Origin: an uncultured Bacteroidales bacterium
GTDB lineage: Bacteria; Bacteroidota; Bacteroidia; Bacteroidales; Paludibacteraceae
Direction: 5' to 3'
DNA: 64,000 bases
NCBI GenBank assembly: GCA_902800525.1
Contig: CADCEV010000005.1
Coordinates: forward strand, 83,952-147,951
Made by a program: the position numbers and the translations under genes. Each line of letters starts with the position of its first letter. Position 1 is the stretch's first letter. Positions 7,963 through 16,730 of the stretch are shown piece by piece. Below the pieces are notes generated by a model. That model did not search any database. It was not told the DNA's origin and worked only from the letters and a program-made list of their open reading frames with translations.

Positions 7963-8724
7963 ATGAAGATCATCAGTTATAATTTGAACGGGATACGGTC
8001 GGCGATTGGTAAGGGACTGTTGGATTGGCTGAAAAGCGAAGATCCCGATGTGTTCTGCATTCAGGAGAGCAAAGCTCAGCCGGAACAGATCGACGTGATG
8101 GCGATGCAGGAGTTAGGCTACCACAGTTACATCCATTCGGCGGAGAAGAAAGGCTATTCAGGCGTTTGTATCTTCACCAAACAGGAGCCGGACAAGGTCG
8201 TTGTGGGTATGAATAACCCCAAATACGATCGCGAAGGACGTGTGCTGCGTGTCGATTTTGGCGACCTGACCATCGTGGATGCCTATATCCCCAGCGGTAC
8301 GACCGGCGATGTAAGGCAGGATTTCAAGATGGAGTTCCTCGAGGATTTTCTGATTTGGGTGAACGAGTTGCGCAAAGAGCGTCCGAATATCGTGATCTGC
8401 GGCGACTATAACATCTGCCATAAGCCCATCGACATCAATCACCCCGAACGGCAGATCGGCGTATCGGGCTTCCTGCCCGAAGAACGGGAGTGGATGGACC
8501 GATGGGAGGCCAGCGGTTTAGTGGATTCCTTCCGCGTGTTCGACCAAAGCGCCGAGCGATACAGCTGGTGGTCCTGGCGCGCCGGTGCACGAGCAAGAAA
8601 CGTGGGTTGGAGAATTGATTATCTGTGGGTTAGCGAAAGCCTGAGAGACCGTCTTATTGACGGTAAAATTCTCACCGAAGCCGTTCATTCCGATCACTGC
8701 CCTGTGGAACTAATTATTAATTGA
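7963..8724 (+). CDS. xth: Exodeoxyribonuclease III
   Basis: A 253-residue apurinic/apyrimidinic endonuclease of the ExoIII family (EEP fold), acting in base excision repair. Motifs: [14 protein letters not shown] with the metal-ligand N7, [10 protein letters not shown] with the catalytic Glu, [27 protein letters not shown] (catalytic Asp-x-Asn), RIDYLWVS and the final SDHCPVEL (Asp-His pair). Length and order are typical. The gap to the protease gene is 13 bp and to lptB 6 bp, both made of repeat sequence, so it is probably translated from the same transcript. Confidence 0.95.
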   Translation: MKIISYNLNGIRSAIGKGLLDWLKSEDPDVFCIQESKAQPEQIDVMAMQELGYHSYIHSAEKKGYSGVCIFTKQEPDKVVVGMNNPKYDREGRVLRVDFGDLTIVDAYIPSGTTGDVRQDFKMEFLEDFLIWVNELRKERPNIVICGDYNICHKPIDINHPERQIGVSGFLPEEREWMDRWEASGLVDSFRVFDQSAERYSWWSWRAGARARNVGWRIDYLWVSESLRDRLIDGKILTEAVHSDHCPVELIIN

Positions 8725-8730
8725 CGATTC

Positions 8731-9477
8731 ATGGACAAACTGAGGACGGAACATTTGGTAAAGAAATACGGGAAACGGACCGTAGTGGACGATGTGTCCA
8801 TTGAGCTGGAGCAAGGGGAGATTGTGGGTTTGTTGGGACCAAACGGCGCCGGTAAGACCACAACTTTCTATATGACCACAGGCTTGGTAACCGCCAATAA
8901 CGGTAAGATCTACCTGAACGATCAGGACATCACCTCTTACCCGATGTACAAACGTGCGCAGATGGGTATCGGCTATCTGCCACAAGAGGCGAGTGTGTTC
9001 CGCAAAATGACCGTGGAAGACAATATCCGCTCGGTGTTGGAATTGACCAAGTTCAGCAAAAATTATCAGGAGGAGAAGTTGGAGAGCCTGATCAAAGAGT
9101 TCAACTTGGCACACGTGCGCAAAAACCTTGGTGACCGTTTGAGCGGAGGTGAGAGACGGCGTACGGAGATCGCACGGTGTTTGGCGATAGAGCCTAAGTT
9201 CGTGATGTTGGACGAGCCTTTTGCCGGTGTCGATCCGATCGCAGTGCAGGAGATACAGGATGTTGTATGGCGGCTCAAAGACAAGAATATCGGTATTCTC
9301 ATCACCGACCATAATGTGGACGAGACGCTGATGATTACCGACCGCGCGTACCTGCTGTTTGAAGGTAAGATTCTTTTCCACGGAACACCGGAGGAGTTGG
9401 CAGCAAACCCTGTGGTACGGCAGAACTATTTGGGACGGGATTTTGAGCTCAAAAAGAAAACGAAAGCGGTTGATTGA
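8731..9477 (+). CDS. lptB: LPS export ABC transporter ATP-binding protein
   Basis: A 248-residue ABC ATPase of the LptB branch, which drives LPS extraction by LptF/LptG to the outer membrane. Walker A GPNGAGKT at residues 36-43, the diagnostic [20 protein letters not shown], the signature [16 protein letters not shown], Walker [20 protein letters not shown] and the switch histidine in [12 protein letters not shown]. The C-terminus [20 protein letters not shown] is typical. LptF and LptG are not in the window. The stop codon is provided by the repeat array that follows. Confidence 0.95.
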   Translation: MDKLRTEHLVKKYGKRTVVDDVSIELEQGEIVGLLGPNGAGKTTTFYMTTGLVTANNGKIYLNDQDITSYPMYKRAQMGIGYLPQEASVFRKMTVEDNIRSVLELTKFSKNYQEEKLESLIKEFNLAHVRKNLGDRLSGGERRRTEIARCLAIEPKFVMLDEPFAGVDPIAVQEIQDVVWRLKDKNIGILITDHNVDETLMITDRAYLLFEGKILFHGTPEELAANPVVRQNYLGRDFELKKKTKAVD

Positions 9478-9622
9478 CGATTGGACGATTGACGAGGACA
9501 GTTTATTGACGATTGGACGATTGACGAGGTACGATTGATTGACGATTGAAGACGATTGGACGATTGACGAGGACAGTTTATTGACGATTGAAGATAATTG
9601 GACGATTGCAAATTATTGACGA
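9473..9622 (+). repeat. TTGACGA-type array between lptB and the Kelch gene
   Basis: About 150 bp of TTGACGA/TTGGACGA units. A block of about 40 bp containing GACGAGGACAGTTTATTGAC occurs twice (about 9478-9514 and 9555-9591), and 9505-9551 is identical to 5812-5858. The array supplies the lptB stop codon (9475-9477) and ends in the TTG that starts the Kelch gene. Confidence 0.92.
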
Positions 9623-10597
9623 TTGAAAAGGAAATTACACATATTATTTTTGTTAGCGGCGGGGATGTGCGCATGTACGAACGTGGAGAAACGGGATGTA
9701 ACGGTGCATGCATGTGCGGCAATGCCAAGCGGCAGGGCGAGTGCTTGCGCATGCGTATGCGATGGGAAAGCATACGTGTTCAGCGGCAGAGACCAAAAGG
9801 GCACTTATCTCAATGATTTATGGGAATACGACCCGGTGACGGACAGTTGGAAAGACTTAGGCAGTAGCCCCATGAAAGCGCGAGTCAATGCCATCATGAC
9901 GGCTTATGACGGTAAAATCTATGCCGGTTTAGGCTATTCGGCGCTACGCGCGTACAACGATAGTGCGTACCAGAGAGATTGGTGGGAATATACGCCGCAG
10001 ACGGGGGTTTGGAAGCGGTTGGCGGACTATCCTTCGCAGCATACCGTCAAGCCGATTTGTGTAACAGACGGCAATGCCGTGTATGTTTTATACGGATGCG
10101 GACACAGCCAGCAGAGCGATGTATGGCAATACACGATTGCTTCCGGTCAATGGCAAATCCTCCCTCGCGACCCCCAACAACACCCCAATGCTTTCGGTTG
10201 CACCGGTACGATGTTTCAAGGGGTAGCATATTTAGGCACGGGTTTTAACGCGCACAACTTGACCCATTGGTGGCGCATTACGTTGCCGGAGGACGAATGG
10301 CACGCTTGTGCATCGTTGCCGGGCAAAGGCAGAGAATTCAGCGCCTGCACCGCCGGAAAGGAACATATTTACCTTTTCGGAGGCAGGTTTTTTGCCGGCG
10401 AGATGACCGGAGGAGAGATTTTTGATACTTTCATGCGCTATTCGCCGGATAAAGACCGATGGGAATGGTGCGGTACCATGCCTTGCGGCCGTGCGGAAAA
10501 CCAAATTGCTTTCACTATCGGCGGAAAGGCTTATTTCGGTTTGGGAGAAAACGAGAAGGGAGAAACAATCAATCAGTTATACCGCATTGAGGAGTAA
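9623..10597 (+). CDS. Kelch-repeat lipoprotein
   Basis: A 324-residue protein with a lipoprotein-like signal (KLHILFLLAAGMCAC) and a six- to seven-bladed Kelch beta-propeller: repeats such as GKAYVFSGRDQ, NDLWEYDPVTDSWKDLG, DWWEYTPQTGVWKRLADYP, HIYLFGG, RYSPDKDRWEWCGTMPCGRA, AYFGLGENEKG. Kelch propellers usually bind proteins or sugars; no enzyme activity is evident. The start codon is a TTG that belongs to the preceding repeat array; no ATG or GTG precedes the signal peptide. Its 3' end overlaps the next gene by 11 bp, which suggests that it works with the Wzi-like barrel in the outer membrane. Confidence 0.85.
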   Translation: MKRKLHILFLLAAGMCACTNVEKRDVTVHACAAMPSGRASACACVCDGKAYVFSGRDQKGTYLNDLWEYDPVTDSWKDLGSSPMKARVNAIMTAYDGKIYAGLGYSALRAYNDSAYQRDWWEYTPQTGVWKRLADYPSQHTVKPICVTDGNAVYVLYGCGHSQQSDVWQYTIASGQWQILPRDPQQHPNAFGCTGTMFQGVAYLGTGFNAHNLTHWWRITLPEDEWHACASLPGKGREFSACTAGKEHIYLFGGRFFAGEMTGGEIFDTFMRYSPDKDRWEWCGTMPCGRAENQIAFTIGGKAYFGLGENEKGETINQLYRIEE

Positions 10598-12008
10598 ATT
10601 AGCACATATCATTTTGTTACTGGTAGCGTCCGTTCCGCTGTATGCCTGGAACTGGTGGCCGTTACCGATGGCCGAACCGGACACGTGCCGGGACAGTTTG
10701 CTCTATGTGGGAGCTGTTCGTGCTGTCAGTTCGAGCGGCGGTCAAGCCCCGAGTCTATTATGGCACAACACGAACGGCGAGATCTCGTCAATGCCTCACA
10801 GCGCTACCATCAGCGCAGGTATTATCAAGCCCGCCACCAGGCCGAGCCGATGGTTCGACTATGATTTCGGCGTAGTGCTGAGCGGTCGTTTCGGCGGCGG
10901 TTATGGTATGCCGAGCGATATTACGGGTTTCTTCAATGAACTATACGCGCACACGCGCTTATATATAGTAGATATCACCGCCGGTATCAAGCCGCAGTAT
11001 TGGGGTGCCGGGGATGCGGAGTTGAGCAGCGGAAGTTTGCTTTTCTCCAACAACGCGCATCCTCTTCCGCGGATCAGCATCGGCTTTGAACGCTGGACAC
11101 CGATCCCGGGTCTGTTCGGGTATGTGGAAGTGAAAGGCGGTTTGACTCATTCCTGGGCAGGAGACAAGTCCGAAGTAGTATCCGGTACGCTCATTCACCA
11201 TAAATATATCGGCGGACGAATAGGCGGCAAGTTGCCGGTGAACATCAGTTATGAGTTTCACCACGCGGCTCAATGGGGCGGCTATTCGACCGTATATGGC
11301 GATTTAGGCAATGATTGGAATGCCTACAAAACCACGTTTATGGCACGCTCGGGAGGATCGATGGCAAATGACCAATTGAATGCGCAAGGCAACCATATAT
11401 GTTTCCAACAATTAGCGCTGGACGTCAAAGGCAAAGGCTGGAAAGTAAGCGCCTACTGGCAGATCATCCAGGAAGACGGACCGATAGAGCGTATCGGCAA
11501 GACCATGAACAAGCCGGATGGTTTATGGGGCGTCAGTGCCGTACAAAACCGGTGGCCGTTTATTGAGGGCGTGACGTATGAGTTTCTGAACACCACCGAT
11601 CAATCCGGTCCCTTCCATGACCGAGATGGTGTGGTGTTTGGAGGAAGAGACAACTATTATAGTAACGGCATATACAAGCAAGGCTGGAGTTATTTCGGAC
11701 GCATCATCGGTTCACCGCTGCTGACTTTGAGCAATAACCGCGTGAGGGCTCATCATGCAGGCATTCGGGGAGATATATACGGGTTCAAATATCGTGTTAT
11801 GGTTAACCACGCCGAGAACTACGGGCTATACACAGCCCCCGCGCGGAGTAGCAACACCGCTATTCTATTGGAGGTAAAAAAACACGTCAAAGAGGCTTGG
11901 GGTTTGGATTTCGGGTTTAGTATAGCCGGTGATTTCGGCAGCCAATACGGCAATGCGTTCGGAGCGATGATCTGTATAAGCAAAAGAGGGGTGATATGTG
12001 ATTGGTAA
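10587..12008 (+). CDS. Wzi-like capsule assembly outer-membrane barrel
   Basis: A 473-residue outer-membrane beta-barrel that resembles the capsule assembly Wzi family: signal peptide RSKLAHIILLLVASVPLYAW, alternating aromatic strands, and the family-like segments GIKPQYWGAGDAELSSGSLL and NNAHPLPRISIGFERWTPIPG. In known systems Wzi binds capsular polysaccharide at the cell surface. The start is a TTG at 10587 that overlaps the Kelch gene; the longer frame upstream runs antiphase through that gene and has no signal peptide. The stop TAA (12006-12008) is the first base triplet of an ATTGATA heptad array. Confidence 0.8.
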   Translation: MRSKLAHIILLLVASVPLYAWNWWPLPMAEPDTCRDSLLYVGAVRAVSSSGGQAPSLLWHNTNGEISSMPHSATISAGIIKPATRPSRWFDYDFGVVLSGRFGGGYGMPSDITGFFNELYAHTRLYIVDITAGIKPQYWGAGDAELSSGSLLFSNNAHPLPRISIGFERWTPIPGLFGYVEVKGGLTHSWAGDKSEVVSGTLIHHKYIGGRIGGKLPVNISYEFHHAAQWGGYSTVYGDLGNDWNAYKTTFMARSGGSMANDQLNAQGNHICFQQLALDVKGKGWKVSAYWQIIQEDGPIERIGKTMNKPDGLWGVSAVQNRWPFIEGVTYEFLNTTDQSGPFHDRDGVVFGGRDNYYSNGIYKQGWSYFGRIIGSPLLTLSNNRVRAHHAGIRGDIYGFKYRVMVNHAENYGLYTAPARSSNTAILLEVKKHVKEAWGLDFGFSIAGDFGSQYGNAFGAMICISKRGVICDW

Positions 12009-12041
12009 TTGATAATTGATAATTGATAATTGATAATTGAA
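12004..12041 (+). repeat. ATTGATA heptad array
   Basis: Five ATTGATA units after the Wzi-like gene, reaching to 6 bp before the start of the DUF4254 gene. It contains the stop codon of the upstream gene. Confidence 0.92.
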
Positions 12042-12046
12042 TAAAT

Positions 12047-12649
12047 ATGAATTTTGTAGAGAAAAGTAATCAGATCTTTGCGCAGGCGGTAAGGGATTAT
12101 CACAAGACCGACCATGTGGATGCACCCATTAACAATCCGTTTGAGGCAGGGATTATTGAGCATGATTTGTATCTGAAGAACTGGATCGACACCGTTCAGT
12201 GGCATTTGGAGGATATAATCCGTGACCCGCATATAGACCCGGTAGAGGCATTAGCGCTCAAACGCAGGATCGATAAAAGCAATCAAGACCGCACAGACTT
12301 AGTGGAACGCATTGACAGCTATTTCTGGGAGTTGTTCCATGCCGTTCAGCCGCAGCCTAATGCCCGTATCAATACAGAAAGTCCGGCTTGGTCAATAGAC
12401 CGGCTCAGTATTCTGCATGTCAAACTATGGCACATGCAGGAACAAGTGGATCGCACGGACGTGAGCGCAGAGCAACATGAGAAATGCGTAGCGAAGATGG
12501 CGGTGCTCCAAGAGCAATTAGGCGACATGACCACTTCAATCAGCCAACTCTTGGAGGACTATCAAGCAGGCGTGCGCATTATGAAAGTCTATCGCCAGAT
12601 GAAGATGTACAATGATCCGACGCTGAATCCTGTGCTGTATAAAAAGTGA
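12047..12649 (+). CDS. DUF4254 domain protein
   Basis: A 200-residue helical, soluble protein of the DUF4254 family, recognised by its start MNFVEKSNQIFAQAVRDYHK and the NPFEAGIIEHDLYLKNWIDTVQWHLEDIIRDP block. The family has no known activity but in Bacteroidetes it regularly precedes a heptosyltransferase-like GT9, as here. The stop TGA overlaps the GTG start of GT9 (GTGA), so translation is coupled. A role in LPS core assembly is inferred from this neighbourhood only. Confidence 0.85.
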   Translation: MNFVEKSNQIFAQAVRDYHKTDHVDAPINNPFEAGIIEHDLYLKNWIDTVQWHLEDIIRDPHIDPVEALALKRRIDKSNQDRTDLVERIDSYFWELFHAVQPQPNARINTESPAWSIDRLSILHVKLWHMQEQVDRTDVSAEQHEKCVAKMAVLQEQLGDMTTSISQLLEDYQAGVRIMKVYRQMKMYNDPTLNPVLYKK

Positions 12650-13590
12650 AAAGAGCCTTGGTCATACGGTTTTCGGCATTAGGGGATGTGGCAATGGTAG
12701 CTCCCATAGTGCGGAGGGCGGCGGAACAAAATCCGGAGGTGGAGTTTACCGTTCTGTCGCAGGGACGTATGGCGGATCTGTTTGCCGGAATGCCAGAGAA
12801 TGTGGTCTTTTACGGTGTGGATCTCAAGAAACAATCCCTTCGTGAAATAGTAGCAGGGTTAGGGAGGTTTGAGTTAGTAGCCGACCTGCACGACGTTTGG
12901 CGGAGCCGCTATATACGGATAGCCATGCGGCTGAAAGGGGCTCGCGTCAGAACAATCCGGAAGGGGCGCATTGAACGCTTTTTGCTTACCCGTCATTTAC
13001 GAACGCAGACTTTGAAACACACTACTGTTCGCTATGCCGAGGTACTACAGCGCTTAGGGCTGTCAGTTTCAGACCTGAAGGCACCACTTCAAACAACAGG
13101 GGAAGGCGTTGGCATTGCACCATTTGCGGCACATAAAGGGAAAATCTATCCGTTAGAGCGAATGGAGGAGGTAGTAAGGCTGCTAAGTGAGAGCGGGGAG
13201 CGCGTGGTTCTTTTCGGTGGAGGCAAGAAAGAGCAGGAACTGCTGGAAACCTGGGCAAAGAAGTACAAGGGAGTTGAATCCATCGCCGGCAAGTACCGTC
13301 TGGCTGAGGAGATGGAAATCATGCGCGGAATGCGGGTCATGGTGAGCATGGACAGCGCGAATATGCATTTGGCCTCTCTCGTGGGGACACGGGTAGTGTC
13401 TGTTTGGGGGGCTACTCATCCAAAAGCCGGGTTCCTGGGATTCGGACAAAGAGAGGAGGACTGTATTCAGCGGGATTTAAAATGCAGGCCTTGCTCCATT
13501 TACGGAAACAAGAAATGTCAGTTCGGCGACTATCGGTGCTTAGATATATCACCAGAGGTGATTGAGTTAAGAGTTAAGAGTGAAGAGTGA
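12646..13590 (+). CDS. Glycosyltransferase family 9 (heptosyltransferase-like)
   Basis: A 314-residue GT-B enzyme of family GT9, which transfers heptose or a related sugar from a nucleotide donor to the LPS core on the cytoplasmic side. Visible are RFSALGDVAMVAPIVR at the N-terminus (catalytic Asp13), MVSMDSANMHLASLVGTRVV and WGATHPKAGFLGFG (donor site), and a Cys-rich C-terminus (CRPCSIYGNKKCQFGDYRC). The start is a GTG overlapping the DUF4254 stop. The last residues ELRVKSEE are encoded by a GAGTTAA/GAGTGAA heptad array that also gives the stop codon. Confidence 0.9.
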   Translation: MKRALVIRFSALGDVAMVAPIVRRAAEQNPEVEFTVLSQGRMADLFAGMPENVVFYGVDLKKQSLREIVAGLGRFELVADLHDVWRSRYIRIAMRLKGARVRTIRKGRIERFLLTRHLRTQTLKHTTVRYAEVLQRLGLSVSDLKAPLQTTGEGVGIAPFAAHKGKIYPLERMEEVVRLLSESGERVVLFGGGKKEQELLETWAKKYKGVESIAGKYRLAEEMEIMRGMRVMVSMDSANMHLASLVGTRVVSVWGATHPKAGFLGFGQREEDCIQRDLKCRPCSIYGNKKCQFGDYRCLDISPEVIELRVKSEE

Positions 13591-13591
13591 C
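13564..13591 (+). repeat. GAGTTAA heptad array at the end of the GT9 gene
   Basis: Four units (GAGTTAA, GAGTTAA, GAGTGAA, GAGTGAC) in period 7. The first three are read as codons and the fourth contains the TGA stop. Confidence 0.85.
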
Positions 13592-13594
13592 CGG

Positions 13595-15130
13595 ATGAAG
13601 ATTGTAGTGAATAGTGCATATGAATCGCTGAGGGAATGGATGTGCTCCATTCCTGCTCTCTTTTCGCAGACAGGCGAAGTGATTTATGATGCACGAAACC
13701 AGATCCGTTTAATGCGTGCGCCGGATGGCACAGAAGTATGCGTCAAACGCTTTCATACACCTCGTTTCTTCAATCGTTTGAGTTATTCATTTTTTCGTTC
13801 CCCAAAAGCCCAGCGGGCATACGAAAATGCAATAAGTTTGCTGGCCTTGGGAATAGCGACACCGGCTCCTATCGGTTATATTCTATGTGGAGACAGGCTC
13901 TTAGAAGAGTCTTATCTCATTACTAAAAAGAGCCGCTGCGGGCATACTTTTTATGAATTCCGAAATGGTGAGATAGCCGGGAAAGAGTCTTTAATCGAAG
14001 CCTTTGCCACATTTGCGGCTCAGATGCATACAAAAGGCGTGTTGCATTTGGATTTTTCACCGGGAAACATATTATTCGATTATGAGAATGAACATTGGCG
14101 GTTTGAAGTGGTGGATATTAACCGTCTCCGGTGGGGAGCTGTCTCTTTGAAAGAAGGTTGCGCTAATTTCTGCCGCTTATGGGGTAAAACGGATTTTTAC
14201 GAAGTATTAGCTCCTGCATACGCCCGCGCGAGACAAGCAGACGAGGCGGAATGTCTGAAGATGATTTTACAAGCTCGGAAACAATTTTGGGCACACCATT
14301 ACCATGAGCATTTTGTGACGGATGATACGTTCTCCGTCGGGGTTATAATCTCCACGTATAATCATCCGGAATGGTTAGAAAAAGTGTTCTGGGGTCTGAA
14401 AAACCAGATTCATCCGGCAGGAGAGATTATCATTGCGGACGATGGTTCGGACGAACGCACGCGAGCTCTCATTCGCCGCTATCAATCGAGTTTGCCACTG
14501 AAACATGTGTGGCATGAGGACAAAGGTTTTCGCAAGACCACTATTCTTAACAAGGCAGTTATGGAGGCTCGGAGTGAGTATCTCATATTTATGGATCAGG
14601 ACCTCATTCCCCGTGAAGATTTTATCAGTCAGCATTACCGACATGCCCAACGCGGACATTTTGTTTCCGGAGGAGCTATCTTGCTGCCGGAGGAATTGAG
14701 TGAAGCTATCACGGAAGAGGATATTCGCAGCGGCAATGCATTCCGTATCTCATGGCTACGGAAACATGGCATGCCGTGGAATTGGAAGATGAGCAAACTA
14801 TGGAAGAATGAATTCGTATGCCGGCTGATGAACAAGCTCACACCTGCCAATGCCAGTTGGAACGGCGGCAATGCCTCTACATGGCGAGAATATATCTTGA
14901 ACGCCAAAGGTTTTGACACTCGTATGCGTTACGGAGCCGAAGACCGGGAGTTTGGTCAGCGGTTAGAGAATGCCGGAATCACCGGCCTCCAATTACGATA
15001 CGGGACACCCTTGCTGCACCTCTATCACCAGCGGCCTTACCGCAATGAGGAGGATTGGCTTCGCAATAAACAAATCTGGGAAGCTACCCGAAAAGAACAT
15101 CTTACCACTACAAAGTACGGACTTATATGA
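13595..15130 (+). CDS. LPS kinase-like domain fused to GT2 glycosyltransferase
   Basis: A 511-residue two-domain protein. Residues 1 to about 230 resemble the lipopolysaccharide kinase (Kdo/WaaP/InaA) family: VLHLDFSPGNILFD is the H-x-D-x(4)-N catalytic loop and VVDINRLRW the metal-binding D-x-x motif. From about residue 250 a GT2 domain follows: GVIISTYNHPEWLEKV, IIADDGSDERT, HVWHEDKGFRK and the D-x-D motif FMDQDLIPRE, with NGGNASTWR and GAEDREFGQRL as acceptor-side motifs. It probably phosphorylates and extends the LPS inner core. The ATG at 13595 is preferred to a GTG at 13580 that lies inside the previous gene. It overlaps the next gene by 4 bp (ATGA). Confidence 0.85.
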   Translation: MKIVVNSAYESLREWMCSIPALFSQTGEVIYDARNQIRLMRAPDGTEVCVKRFHTPRFFNRLSYSFFRSPKAQRAYENAISLLALGIATPAPIGYILCGDRLLEESYLITKKSRCGHTFYEFRNGEIAGKESLIEAFATFAAQMHTKGVLHLDFSPGNILFDYENEHWRFEVVDINRLRWGAVSLKEGCANFCRLWGKTDFYEVLAPAYARARQADEAECLKMILQARKQFWAHHYHEHFVTDDTFSVGVIISTYNHPEWLEKVFWGLKNQIHPAGEIIIADDGSDERTRALIRRYQSSLPLKHVWHEDKGFRKTTILNKAVMEARSEYLIFMDQDLIPREDFISQHYRHAQRGHFVSGGAILLPEELSEAITEEDIRSGNAFRISWLRKHGMPWNWKMSKLWKNEFVCRLMNKLTPANASWNGGNASTWREYILNAKGFDTRMRYGAEDREFGQRLENAGITGLQLRYGTPLLHLYHQRPYRNEEDWLRNKQIWEATRKEHLTTTKYGLI

Positions 15131-15897
15131 AAGCAAGCCTGATTATATCGGTTTATAAGAATACGGTTGCCCTCCAAGCTATTTTGGACAGTCTGATCCG
15201 CCAAACAGAGCAAGATTTCGAAGTGATTATCTCCGAGGACGGTCAGGATCCGGCTATGGCATCGTTCATTCAGTCCTACCCCTTTCGCTGGCCTATGCAA
15301 CATTTGACACAGGAAGATAAGGGGTGGAGGAAAGAGCGTATTCTTAACCGTTCTGTAGTAGCCGCACGAACTGATTGGCTGGTTTTTATTGACGGAGACT
15401 GCGTGTTGCACCCTCGTTTTATGGAATACCATATCCGATATCAGCAGCGTGGGGTTATGTTAGCAGGAAAGCGTATCAAACTCAGCCCTAAGTTGAGCGA
15501 GCGCATGATTAAAGGCGAAAAGATTCATTTTTTCCCATATCTCTTTTGGCATAGAGGGTGCCGCTTTGTAGAGGAGGCTTTTTTCTGTCAATGGGCAGAG
15601 CGTTTCCGCAGACCCGTGAAGCACTTGGTGGGCAGTAATATGTCGATGAGCCGGACGGATTTGATGGCCATCAACGGCTTTGACGAGAACTACACCTTAC
15701 CGGCTACCGGAGAGGACTACGATATCGAATGGCGAATGATTGCCAATGGATGCAAAATAGTCTCGCTCAGAAACCTTGCCGTACAATACCATTTGTACCA
15801 CAAGGAGAATTGGCAGAACCACGACGAGAACTCCATCTACTGCGCACAGATGCAGGCACTCAATAAAATCTACTGCGAGAAAGGGATACAGCAATGA
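15127..15897 (+). CDS. Glycosyltransferase family 2
   Basis: A 256-residue GT-A enzyme. Motifs: LIISVYKNTVALQAIL at the N-terminus, IISEDGQDP (nucleotide site), EDKGWRKERILNRSV, the D-x-D motif FIDGDCVLHP, GSNMSMSR and ATGEDYDIEWR (catalytic ED). It belongs to the same subfamily as the GT2 domain of the preceding fusion and of the following gene, so the three probably arose by duplication and add successive sugars of the LPS core. Overlaps of 4 bp on both sides imply coupled translation. Confidence 0.92.
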   Translation: MKASLIISVYKNTVALQAILDSLIRQTEQDFEVIISEDGQDPAMASFIQSYPFRWPMQHLTQEDKGWRKERILNRSVVAARTDWLVFIDGDCVLHPRFMEYHIRYQQRGVMLAGKRIKLSPKLSERMIKGEKIHFFPYLFWHRGCRFVEEAFFCQWAERFRRPVKHLVGSNMSMSRTDLMAINGFDENYTLPATGEDYDIEWRMIANGCKIVSLRNLAVQYHLYHKENWQNHDENSIYCAQMQALNKIYCEKGIQQ

Positions 15898-16730
15898 CGA
15901 AAGCAAGTATTATCATCGGTTTTTATAACAAGATTGAGTTGTTGGAGAAGATTCTGGAGGCATTGCGTCTTCAGACCATGACTGATTTTGAGGTGGTTAT
16001 TGCGGACGACGGCAGCAAAGCAGAGGTAGTAGAAGCGATTGGCAAGCTTCAAGCCGTTTCACCTTTTCCCATCACGCATGTATGGCATGAAGACAAAGGT
16101 TGGCGAAAGAACAGTATTTTGAATAAAGCTGTGACGGCTGCACAAGGTGAATACTTGATTTTTATCGACGGAGATTGCATTCCAGAGCCGCATTTTGTGG
16201 AGGAACATTATAGCGAGCGCCAGAAAAAGATGGTTTTAAGCGGAAGGCGTATATTGATGGGTCCCCAAGGGACGACATATTTGCTATCCCGGCCGTTAAG
16301 CCGACGGAGCTTCGGATTCGGACTTCTTTGGGCATTGCTCAAAGACACGTTTCATGGCCATAAAACACGGATGGAGCATATGCTTCATGTCCGTACACCA
16401 TGGCTGCGAAAGCTGCTAACGCGAGACTACGAGCGCTTTATATTAGGTTGCAATTTCTCGATGTTCAAAGAGGATTTAATCGCCGTAAACGGCTTTGACG
16501 AACGATTTTCATATCCGGGCTACGGAGAAGACATCGACCTATGGTATCGTTTGGGCAGAGCCGGCGTACGCACATTCTCGCGTCGGGGTCTGCTCATCGA
16601 GTATCATTGTTACCACCAGCGGTTTGACACCAATTATGCGCCAAACCAAGAATTACTACGGCGCAACAATGAAGAGGGCGTTACGCGCACGCCTTATGGG
16701 ATTGCGCAAGAGAGTACCACAACAAGGTGA
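15894..16730 (+). CDS. Glycosyltransferase family 2
   Basis: A 278-residue GT-A enzyme of the same subfamily as its two upstream neighbours: IIIGFYNKIELLEKIL, VIADDGSKAEV, HEDKGWRKNSILNKAV, the D-x-D motif FIDGDCIPEP, GCNFSMFKEDL and YGEDIDLWYRLG. It is the last gene of the + strand run. Its final 50 bp overlap the 3' end of the convergent O-antigen ligase gene, so no room is left for a terminator and the two transcripts must overlap. Confidence 0.92.
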   Translation: MTKASIIIGFYNKIELLEKILEALRLQTMTDFEVVIADDGSKAEVVEAIGKLQAVSPFPITHVWHEDKGWRKNSILNKAVTAAQGEYLIFIDGDCIPEPHFVEEHYSERQKKMVLSGRRILMGPQGTTYLLSRPLSRRSFGFGLLWALLKDTFHGHKTRMEHMLHVRTPWLRKLLTRDYERFILGCNFSMFKEDLIAVNGFDERFSYPGYGEDIDLWYRLGRAGVRTFSRRGLLIEYHCYHQRFDTNYAPNQELLRRNNEEGVTRTPYGIAQESTTTR

